A stretch of 64,000 nt of DNA from Candidatus Nanoarchaeia archaeon. GTDB taxonomy: Archaea > Nanobdellota > Nanobdellia > Woesearchaeales > SKIA01. Numbering within the stretch: position 1 is the first letter of the stretch; each line of letters begins with the position of its first letter. The notes under the pieces were generated by a model. The model was not told the DNA's origin and ran no database searches. It worked only from the letters and a program-made list of their open reading frames with translations. The stretch spans positions 62,001 to 126,000 of the forward strand of contig JANQNG010000031.1 in the NCBI GenBank assembly GCA_028279685.1, written 5' to 3'. A program made the position numbers and the translations under genes. This document shows positions 57,111 through 64,000 of this stretch, in pieces.

Positions 57111-57118
57111 GTTTATAA
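57111..57118 (-). promoter_or_regulatory. TATA box of the zinc-ribbon gene
   Basis: TTTATAAA on the minus strand, about 25 nt upstream of ATG 57090. Confidence 0.45.
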
Positions 57119-57136
57119 AGGTTATGGGACTGTCTA

Positions 57137-58771
57137 TTACTTCTTAGCGGCCTTGATCAATCCATGAAATAAGGGAGCTGGCTTCATGAATTTGCTCTTG
57201 AATTCAGGATGCGCTTGTGTGCCAACAAAATAAGGATGTTTCTCTTTAGGCAACTCAATAAATTCAACAAGATCTCTCTGAGGATTCTTTCCTGAAATAA
57301 CAAGACCTTCCTTCTCTAATTGTTTAACATATTTGTTGTTGACTTCCCAACGATGCCTATGGCGCTCAGAAATCATTTCCTTCTTATATTGATTAAAAAC
57401 AATAGAACCTTTTTTGAGCTTTGCATCATATGCTCCTAATCGCATACTTCCTCCAAAATCATCTTCTTTCAATTTCTTATCTTGTTCAGGAAGAATGTGC
57501 ACTACATCATGCGGTGTTTTCTCATCAAATTCTGTTGAAGAAGCATTTTTCAACCCACATATGTTCCTTGCAAATTCAATCACCGCTAATTGTAATCCAT
57601 AGCATAATCCTAAAAAAGGTATTTTATTTTCCCTGAGATATTGTATTGCCTTAATTTTTCCTTCAATGCCTGTCTTGCCGAACCCTCCAGGAATAATAAC
57701 TGCGTCATAATGTCTGAGCTCCTCAACAGCAGTTGCATCTTTTTCATATTTCTTAGAATCAATCCATTCAATAACAGGCTTACGTCCTTCTGCGTAACAA
57801 GCATGTTTTACTGACTCAATCACACTCACATAAGAATCAGTCAAACTAAAATCACCAATATCGAAGTATTTTCCCACAATGCCTATCCTGAGTTCTTTCG
57901 TGCACCGCAACGCATTTTCAAGACTATCTCTCCAAGAAACAAAAGCTTTTGTGTCTTTTTTATGCGGCAAATCAAAGAGATCAAGCATTTTCTTGATCAT
58001 TGTCTGCGCCTCAAGGTTCAACGGCACTTGATAGATTGATTTTATGTCTGGTGCTGAGATAACATGTTCCATATCAACACCGCAATTAAGTGCGATTTTC
58101 ATCTTTCGCTCCCTATCGAGAGGAAGTCTGCTTCTTCCAACAATAAAATCAGGTTTTAATCCACAACTCAGCAAATCAATGACTGAACGTTGTAATGGTT
58201 TTGATTTCATCTCTCCTAATTTACTTGGTATAGGTAAATAGCCAATATGCACATGGACCAATGGTTCACCACCCATTTTCATACGACGTATTGCGTCAAG
58301 AAAAGGAAATATTTGATGTTCTCCTGCAGTACCTCCAATCTCAACCAATACAAAGTCTGCTTTTGATTCTTTTGCAACAAGCTTGATTTTATCCATAACT
58401 TTCAACGGCACATGAGGTATGAAATCAACACATTTGCCTTCATATTTTCCTGCGCGTTCATCTTCAATAATAGAAAGGTATATTTGCCCTGTGGTGACGC
58501 TGTTGTGTTTGTTTAATATTGCGTGCGTGAACCGCTCATAATTTCCTAGATCTTGATCAGTTTCGAATCCATCATCAGTAACATACACTTCACCATGCTC
58601 TGTTGGACGCATAGTGCCAGCATCAACATTGATGTAAGGGTCGATTTTCATGCACGTAACTTTGTATCCTTGACTTTCAATAAGCATCGCCAAAGAAGAA
58701 GTTAAGATTCCTTTGCCTACGCCCGAGATGACTCCCCCCGTAACCACAACATATCGCGTCGGCATAAGCAT
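57137..58771 (-). CDS. pyrG: CTP synthase
   Basis: 544 residues, normal length. The amidoligase domain shows [20 protein letters not shown] and [21 protein letters not shown]; the glutaminase domain shows [12 protein letters not shown], catalytic Cys in [17 protein letters not shown], and the His/Glu of [12 protein letters not shown]. It makes CTP from UTP and glutamine. ATG 58765 is an alternative start. Ubiquitous housekeeping enzyme, but its product is the substrate of the two cytidylyltransferase domains at 30.7-35.2 kb. Confidence 0.97.
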   Translation of the reverse strand: MLMPTRYVVVTGGVISGVGKGILTSSLAMLIESQGYKVTCMKIDPYINVDAGTMRPTEHGEVYVTDDGFETDQDLGNYERFTHAILNKHNSVTTGQIYLSIIEDERAGKYEGKCVDFIPHVPLKVMDKIKLVAKESKADFVLVEIGGTAGEHQIFPFLDAIRRMKMGGEPLVHVHIGYLPIPSKLGEMKSKPLQRSVIDLLSCGLKPDFIVGRSRLPLDRERKMKIALNCGVDMEHVISAPDIKSIYQVPLNLEAQTMIKKMLDLFDLPHKKDTKAFVSWRDSLENALRCTKELRIGIVGKYFDIGDFSLTDSYVSVIESVKHACYAEGRKPVIEWIDSKKYEKDATAVEELRHYDAVIIPGGFGKTGIEGKIKAIQYLRENKIPFLGLCYGLQLAVIEFARNICGLKNASSTEFDEKTPHDVVHILPEQDKKLKEDDFGGSMRLGAYDAKLKKGSIVFNQYKKEMISERHRHRWEVNNKYVKQLEKEGLVISGKNPQRDLVEFIELPKEKHPYFVGTQAHPEFKSKFMKPAPLFHGLIKAAKK

Positions 58772-58883
58772 GAATGTGGAAACTCTTTTTTAAAGATTAT
58801 TGCAGTGGAGACTAGGAAAACAAAGAATTCCGGAGTGTTTCCGGATTGGTAATCTTTTTAAGGAGGTATTCTAATAAAGTACT

Positions 58884-59549
58884 ATGGGGCGATATGTGAG
58901 GCAGACTAAACTACTAGGCGAAGCTGGACAAAAAAAGCTCAAACAAAGCAAAGTGATAGTGGTTGGTGTAGGAGCTTTAGGAAGCCATAGTGCTGAACTT
59001 TTAGTAAGAGCAGGCATAGGTAGAATCATTCTAATAGATGATGACGTCAATGAGCTACATAATTTACAGCGACAATCATTATTTAATGAGGAAGATGTTG
59101 GCAGATCAAAAGCAGAATCTGCTGCATCGAAACTGCAGAAAATAAATAAGGAAGTAGAAATAATGTCTATGATTGAACGATTCAAAAAAGATAGCTGTCA
59201 TTTATTGACGGACGCTGATCTCGTCTTAGATTGTACTGACAATATGGACACAAGATACTTTCTAGCAGAATGCTGCAAAGAAATCCCTTGGATACACGCT
59301 GCTGTGGCAGGTCATGTTGGAACCGTGTATGCAGCAACAGCTGATAATGCCCCTTTTGAGAAAATATTCCCAAAAAAGAAATCCAAGATGAATGCATCAA
59401 CAGAAGGCATCCTAAATACAACAGTGGCTATGGCAAGTTCTTTACAAGTTACGGAAGCGTTGAAGATATTAACTGGAGAGAAAGCAAGCTCTGAACTTAT
59501 TAGATTCAACGCTTGGACTGGCTCTATTGATAAAATAAAGACAAAATAG
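58884..59549 (+). CDS. E1-like ThiF/MoeB/HesA-family protein
   Basis: 221 residues. VVGVGALGSHSAELLVRAG is the ATP-binding glycine motif, DDDVNELHNLQRQSLFNEEDVG contains the conserved Asp, Asn, Arg and Gln, and VLDCTDNMDTRYFL follows. The usual CxxC zinc pairs and a clear catalytic Cys are not seen, so it is a short E1-like adenylyltransferase. It probably activates a ubiquitin-like or sulfur-carrier protein by adenylation. AAGGAGGT upstream is a strong ribosome-binding site. Divergent from pyrG. Confidence 0.85.
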   Translation: MGRYVRQTKLLGEAGQKKLKQSKVIVVGVGALGSHSAELLVRAGIGRIILIDDDVNELHNLQRQSLFNEEDVGRSKAESAASKLQKINKEVEIMSMIERFKKDSCHLLTDADLVLDCTDNMDTRYFLAECCKEIPWIHAAVAGHVGTVYAATADNAPFEKIFPKKKSKMNASTEGILNTTVAMASSLQVTEALKILTGEKASSELIRFNAWTGSIDKIKTK

Positions 59550-59676
59550 TGCCACTTGTGTACGATATTGTGAATGCATCATTCTATTTATTTTCTATAT
59601 AGAAATAAGTTGTTTTTTACTACTTTTATGTAATAAAAAACGAAAAGTTTATAAATGATAAATACTGCAAATAACT

Positions 59677-61704
59677 ATGGATCTCGAGGAGAATATTAAA
59701 CTTAATTGGGCGCATAGACTACTACGAAAATTACCTTCCCCTATAAAAAAAGGATTGCTAACAACAATTGCCCTTCCTTTTATACTAGGAGAGCCTTCCT
59801 TTGCAGTAAACATACCAGGGCCTTCTTTAGCACAGATTGTAAAAACAAGTATTGATAACACCTTCAACCACAAGATCTATAAAAACAAACACAAAATAAG
59901 AGAAATTGCAAAACAAGTGTATTGGGCAGCAGCATATGAAAAAAGAGCAGGACATGAAGTGAGATTTCCTGCATTTAGAGAAGAAAATAATAACGGTGGA
60001 AGAGTTTCAGCATTTCTTGATCCTGACATTTATGCCGAAATTCCTGATGAAATATCTCCCTGGAGATCAGAGAATCCCATTCAAGAAAAAATTGCTGAAT
60101 TTCTAGAGACGAAATTAAATGCAAATGCCCTCTATTTTTATGATGAACCCTATAAAGAATGGATTGCATATAATCCAGAAACAGGAACAAGATATGTACA
60201 TAATTACAAAATGAAACCAAGCGGGGATGAGATAGTTAATAGATCTTATCCCGCAGAGCATACTTTTATTCTTGAAGATGGAACACATATACGTTTTACC
60301 TTTGGATTTGACATAGGACCTGAGCGTCATGTTCCTTTATTCACACATGCCGTGAAAAAAGGTAAAAAAAAACCAATAGGACAATTTACTTCGATAGGTG
60401 AAGAACTTATTTTTGATGGAAGAGATGTTGAAATTCCAAGAAACGAATATTCTCCATACAGATTACAACCTAAAAAAACAAATAATGAAACATTCAATGC
60501 ATGGCAGGAAAAACTCGAAAAAGCTTATTATGGTAAAGATATGTATCTGCCTTGGATAGTCTCTGTTGTTGCTTGGCCTGATGATTATGTTCCCTTTTAC
60601 CCTCCTGAACCATTGTCACCGCCTACGACACCTATGACAACAACACCTCAACAGCCAAGGAAAAAGAACGTTGCAATTCGTGCATTAATTCAGGAAGAGA
60701 GAAGAAAGAAAAAGAAAGCGAAAAAAGATCTCTTTGATGAATGGGAAAAACAAATGCATGAATATGATGAAGCAGAAGTTCCCGATAATAAAAGAATGTT
60801 AACCATTTCTGAGGAATTTACCTACATGACAAGAAGAGGTATTGATCGATATAACGATCTTGTTCAAAAAAACGAGAAATACAAAAACGCAATTCCAAAA
60901 AGAGCAGATAAGGCAATCAAACGACTGGAACTTTTGCTTGCAGAAAACAATTTTCTTCCAGCATCATTCAGCCAAATAGCACTTGGTCCTGGAGAAGGAG
61001 CGTTTGAAAAGAGATTATATGACGCAAGCATTGCAAACGGATCAAGCATAAAGAATGTCATTGCTGTTGAAAAAGAAAGTTATGGCCTGAAAGATATAAA
61101 AGAGAATTTTGATGTCGATATTGATGATAGATCAGGAGATATAACAGATCTTTCTGATATGATAGAAACAAGAAAGAAAGCTGATAGAACTGCGGTATAC
61201 ACATTAAAAGAGGTTGACATAAACTTCGATGAAAAAAAACTGCATCAATTATATGCAACTTTACAACAGGCAATGCGCCCAGGAGATATATTAATAAGAA
61301 CACAACCTATTTGGAATGATCGTCATACTGACGCGTACGATGATCATCCTGACTTGTATGAACCTCTTGAAAGAATGGATTTAAACAGGAAAGACTGGGA
61401 TTACGAAATAATCAAGGATAAAGAAAACAAAGAGTTCAAAATAGTATTCAAAAGCAACAAAGCATGTTGTGTGGAGGAAGGAGGAAGAATGATGATACTT
61501 CCAAAAGGATTCACCATTAGAGAACTCTTATCAAGAAGAGATTTGATTTCAGGTAAACTAGACGAATATGGGTTTACACATACACAAACAATAATCGATG
61601 ACCCTACAGATCCTGGTTATGTTGTAGATGTTCTTACTTACACCCCAGAAGAAACTCAGTTTATTTCTTTAGACAACATAGAAGAAACAGATCGGGCCGC
61701 ATAA
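59677..61704 (+). CDS. Uncharacterised protein with C-terminal Rossmann-like domain
   Basis: 675 residues. A short hydrophobic segment (about 26-50) near the N-terminus may anchor or export it. The middle is basic and aromatic, followed by a Pro/Thr-rich linker (about 308-330) and a highly charged helix. Residues about 425-545 look like a class I methyltransferase core: IALGPGEGAFEKRLYD, NVIAVEKES, a DDRSGDITDL segment and MRPGDILIRTQP. Leaderless start at ATG 59677, 25 nt after TTTATAAATG. The last 49 bp overlap the convergent Lrp gene. Family not recognised. Confidence 0.6.
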   Translation: MDLEENIKLNWAHRLLRKLPSPIKKGLLTTIALPFILGEPSFAVNIPGPSLAQIVKTSIDNTFNHKIYKNKHKIREIAKQVYWAAAYEKRAGHEVRFPAFREENNNGGRVSAFLDPDIYAEIPDEISPWRSENPIQEKIAEFLETKLNANALYFYDEPYKEWIAYNPETGTRYVHNYKMKPSGDEIVNRSYPAEHTFILEDGTHIRFTFGFDIGPERHVPLFTHAVKKGKKKPIGQFTSIGEELIFDGRDVEIPRNEYSPYRLQPKKTNNETFNAWQEKLEKAYYGKDMYLPWIVSVVAWPDDYVPFYPPEPLSPPTTPMTTTPQQPRKKNVAIRALIQEERRKKKKAKKDLFDEWEKQMHEYDEAEVPDNKRMLTISEEFTYMTRRGIDRYNDLVQKNEKYKNAIPKRADKAIKRLELLLAENNFLPASFSQIALGPGEGAFEKRLYDASIANGSSIKNVIAVEKESYGLKDIKENFDVDIDDRSGDITDLSDMIETRKKADRTAVYTLKEVDINFDEKKLHQLYATLQQAMRPGDILIRTQPIWNDRHTDAYDDHPDLYEPLERMDLNRKDWDYEIIKDKENKEFKIVFKSNKACCVEEGGRMMILPKGFTIRELLSRRDLISGKLDEYGFTHTQTIIDDPTDPGYVVDVLTYTPEETQFISLDNIEETDRAA

Positions 61705-62675
61705 AGAGAAGGTAAATAATTAATAGCAATATTATCATAAACTTCTGTAAATGTGTAATCTGTTATGAACTCATTAAATTCGTGCCTAATATCCTTAACA
61801 ATAGTGTTGAACTTCATATTATTCTCTGCTTGAACTTCTATTTCAATCTCATAATCGCTTATTGTTTTTGTGACATAAATAATATTAGGATGATGTTTGC
61901 AGTAACTAATAAATTTTTTAAACAGTTCTTTATTGAGATTTTGTATTCTGAAGAATACTTTATAATAATTATATCCTAATAATTGCGTTGCTATGTCCGC
62001 ACGAAACCCAATAATTATTTTTTCTTTGCATAGCTGCTTTATCCTATATTGTACTATCCTCGCTGTTGTATTTAACTTCTTCGCTATTTCAACAACAGTT
62101 GCTCTGCCATCCTTAGAAACTATTGTCAATATCTTACTATCTATTTCATCGAGTTTGTGATTTGATTTTTTAGATCCAAAAAGCAATTCATTGTTTGAAC
62201 TTTTGTTAAAGAGAAAAAGATAAGGAAAATGCCATATTCTTGTTGCTATAGAAACGTAGGTCATATCAAAATAATGGGAATAGTTTTCGTTAATAGCAGT
62301 CATTGTCTTTTCAAATTGATTCACATTGCTGGCAAGAACAACAAATCCTATGTCATCAAAGCCCATTTCTAAAGCTATCCACGCTATTGATCGGGTCTTC
62401 TTAAGATACTCTATCACTTCCTTTTCAACTTCCTTTGTCATATTTCTTAGTTTTATGAATACTCTGATGTACAAATAATTTAACGCAGTCATATCAACGA
62501 CAGCATAAAATCCTCTTATAATGCCTTTCTTTTGCAGATTGTTTACTCTGTATGCTATCGTATGTTTTGAAATGTTGAGTTTTTTCCCTATATTGCTGAA
62601 TGACGCTCTAGCATCGAAATCTAGTTCTTTAAGGATTTTCAAGTCTGTTTTATCAAGTTTGATATTGTTATTCAT
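61656..62675 (-). CDS. Tandem-duplicated Lrp/AsnC-family regulator
   Basis: About 339 residues from ATG 62675, which lies 25 nt from a minus-strand TATA (62695-62710). Two Lrp units: HTH 1 (DLKILKELDFDARASFSNIG...KHTIAYRVNNLQKKGIIRGF), RAM-like domain, then HTH 2 (SKILTIVSKDGRATVVEIAKK) and a second RAM. Same architecture as the protein at 51990 but only distantly similar. It is divergent from a substrate-binding lipoprotein, and repeated GTTAC motifs lie between, so it likely controls amino-acid or peptide uptake. Confidence 0.82.
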   Translation of the reverse strand: MNNNIKLDKTDLKILKELDFDARASFSNIGKKLNISKHTIAYRVNNLQKKGIIRGFYAVVDMTALNYLYIRVFIKLRNMTKEVEKEVIEYLKKTRSIAWIALEMGFDDIGFVVLASNVNQFEKTMTAINENYSHYFDMTYVSIATRIWHFPYLFLFNKSSNNELLFGSKKSNHKLDEIDSKILTIVSKDGRATVVEIAKKLNTTARIVQYRIKQLCKEKIIIGFRADIATQLLGYNYYKVFFRIQNLNKELFKKFISYCKHHPNIIYVTKTISDYEIEIEVQAENNMKFNTIVKDIRHEFNEFITDYTFTEVYDNIAINYLPSLYAARSVSSMLSKEIN

Positions 62676-62676
62676 A

Positions 62677-62818
62677 GTTACTACAAACATACAAATAATA
62701 TATAAATATTGTCATTTTGATATAAAAATCAACAAATACTTTAATATAGATTCTCTTGTTACTACAAAGTAACAAAATTTTGGTAATCGATCAGTAGTTA
62801 CAAACAAGGTTTGTGAAC
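62677..62818. promoter_or_regulatory. Lrp-type operator region between divergent genes
   Basis: GTTACTACAAA occurs at 62677-62687 next to the Lrp start. TTGTTACT-ACAA-AGTAACAA is a perfect palindrome at 62756-62775, and GTTACAAAC (62797-62805) faces GTTTGTGAAC (62809-62818). The minus-strand TATA box is at 62695-62710 and a plus-strand ACTTTAATATAG box at about 62738-62749. The repeats would let one regulator control both genes. Confidence 0.55.
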
Positions 62819-62845
62819 TTTTTGATCGAATCGGGGGTACACAAC

Positions 62846-64000
62846 ATGAGAAAATATATTGGAATAGTACTATGTTTAATTTTTGTTGCAAGCTTATTTA
62901 CCGCTTGCAGTAACGGTACAAATGGACAAGTAACAGAAGATACTTCTTTAGAACCAATCAAGATCGGATTCATTGGTCCATTAACTGGTGGAGCAGCAGT
63001 CTGGGGATTAAATGCAAAGAAAGGAATTGAAATTGCATTAGCAGACATTAACACGGAAGGTGGTGTTAATGGAAGAAAAGTCGAAGTTATTTTCGAAGAC
63101 TCACAAGCTTTGCCAAAAGAAGGTTCTACAGCAATTCAGAAATTAGTGAATATTGATGATGTTCAAGCAATTATTGGTGGAATAGCAAGTTCTGTAACCT
63201 TAGGAATAGCACCAATAGCAGAAAGCAAAGAAGTTGTTCTTATCAGTCCTGGTTCATCCAGTCCAAGAGTTACAAACGCTGGAGAATATACTTTTAGAAC
63301 ATGGCCATCAGATGCATTCCAAGGAATTTTTCTAGGAGAGTTAGCATATAATGAATTAGGCTATAGAAAAGTCGCGACTTTGTATGTTAATAATGATTAT
63401 GGTGTTGGCGTTAAAGATGCATTTGCCCAAAAATTTAAGGTACTAGGTGGAAAAGTTACAGCAGTAGAATCGCATGAACAAGAAGTTGGAGATTTCAGAA
63501 GTCAATTAACTAAACTAACAGAAACTAACCCTGATGCATTATTTTTGCCAAGCTATCCAGCTGAAATGGCTATTGCAGTTCAGCAAGCTAGAGAATTAGG
63601 ATATGATGGTCCTATTTTCGGTCCAGAAACATTCGAAGATCCTCAGATCCCAGATGTTGCAGGCAATGCAGCTGAGGGGATTATTTATACAAAACCTTTA
63701 GTGGAAACTTCAGATGATTTCAAAAGAAAACATCTTGAAATGCATGGTGAAGAACCTGGAATTGTTTCTGAGAATGCATACGATGCTTTGATGTTGATTG
63801 TTGAAACTATGAAACAAGGAGCAACTACGGGAAAAGAAATCAAAGATGGATTACATAAAATTGGCCAGAACTACAAAGGCGCTTCAGGAACTATTACTTT
63901 TGACGAAAAAGGAGATATTTTCAAGCCTTACCAAGTTATGATAATTCAAAATGGTGAATTCGTTAAGCAAGGCGAACAAGCAGAACTAAAAGGAACTCTA
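62846..64000 (+). CDS. Branched-chain amino-acid-type ABC substrate-binding lipoprotein, 3' partial
   Basis: 385 residues to the window edge; the frame is still open. A signal with lipobox (LFTAC) is followed by a Ser/Gly-rich spacer and a periplasmic-binding type I fold: IKIGFIGPLTGGAAVWG, GRKVEVIFEDSQALPKEG, IIGGIASSVTLGIAPIAE, VNNDYGVGVKDAF and PDALFLPSYP, as in LivJ-like proteins. It captures amino acids or similar ligands outside the cell for an ABC importer, whose genes would lie beyond the window. GGGGGT precedes ATG 62846. Control by the divergent Lrp is likely. Confidence 0.9.
   Translation, partial: MRKYIGIVLCLIFVASLFTACSNGTNGQVTEDTSLEPIKIGFIGPLTGGAAVWGLNAKKGIEIALADINTEGGVNGRKVEVIFEDSQALPKEGSTAIQKLVNIDDVQAIIGGIASSVTLGIAPIAESKEVVLISPGSSSPRVTNAGEYTFRTWPSDAFQGIFLGELAYNELGYRKVATLYVNNDYGVGVKDAFAQKFKVLGGKVTAVESHEQEVGDFRSQLTKLTETNPDALFLPSYPAEMAIAVQQARELGYDGPIFGPETFEDPQIPDVAGNAAEGIIYTKPLVETSDDFKRKHLEMHGEEPGIVSENAYDALMLIVETMKQGATTGKEIKDGLHKIGQNYKGASGTITFDEKGDIFKPYQVMIIQNGEFVKQGEQAELKGTL

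Noticed and set aside
1-64000. CRISPR array
   Set aside because: No regularly spaced short direct repeats or cas genes were seen.

Overview
The window is an AT-rich archaeal chromosome segment. Archaeal hallmarks are an AglB-type oligosaccharyltransferase, tandem Lrp/AsnC regulators, AbrB-type DNA-binding proteins, a C4 zinc-ribbon microprotein, and many starts lying about 24-27 nt downstream of TATA boxes (leaderless transcripts). Extracellular proteins with TSP1-like Cys motifs, thrombospondin-3 repeats, an S-layer-like domain and an ITGAV-type segment before a C-terminal membrane helix point to a DPANN lineage, most like Woesearchaeota or Pacearchaeota. That placement is an inference; no rRNA is present.

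Region 1 (1-19.6 kb) is an accessory, surface-oriented island. It holds an unrecognised two-gene operon, an AbrB gene divergent from a Zn-ribbon regulator around a GGTACC operator array, and an IS110-family transposase with a structured GC-richer leader (bridge-RNA candidate). It continues with a decayed and an intact RHS-core gene that share a conserved tail but differ in the middle, each followed by a small membrane-protein gene. After these come a chimeric membrane/pseudopilin/SurA-like protein, a 1764-residue papain-like S-layer-type protein and a Cys-rich lipoprotein with a truncated paralogue.

Region 2 (19.5-29.9 kb) carries nucleotide-sugar and glycan-tailoring genes: an SDR, two DegT aminotransferases, a GT4 glycosyltransferase, an MBOAT plus SGNH/AlgJ-like acylation pair (the MBOAT has a 3' frameshift), a methyltransferase, a HAD phosphatase and a PHP phosphoesterase.

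Region 3 (30.0-35.2 kb) is the most unusual. An operon encodes a giant cytidylyltransferase/PEP-synthase-like fusion, a phosphocholine-type cytidylyltransferase and a class I glutamine-amidotransferase-type hydrolase. This is the enzyme set of the Campylobacter L-glutamine kinase / CDP-glutamine / cytidine-diphosphoramidate pathway, so I propose an archaeal phosphoramidate-decoration system. Nearby are a CDP-alcohol phosphotransferase and an SGNH protein.

Region 4 (37.6-59.5 kb) is the N-glycosylation and sugar-precursor core: an LPG-synthase/AglD-like membrane protein, a secreted endonuclease/exonuclease/phosphatase-fold enzyme, AglB fused to a cyclophilin domain, a third SGNH protein, a GT39-type glycosyltransferase, a TviB/TviC-like pair, a Ugd-GalU-UDP-glucuronate-epimerase operon, CTP synthase, an E1-like ThiF protein and an AbrB/RelE toxin-antitoxin pair. 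Between 29.9 and 51.9 kb, intergenic gaps contain at least seven palindromic elements of about 95-105 bp with copy-specific inverted repeats but shared internal boxes.

Region 5 (59.6-64 kb) holds an uncharacterised 675-residue protein, a tandem Lrp regulator and, divergent from it across repeated GTTAC operators, a LivJ-like substrate-binding lipoprotein running off the window.
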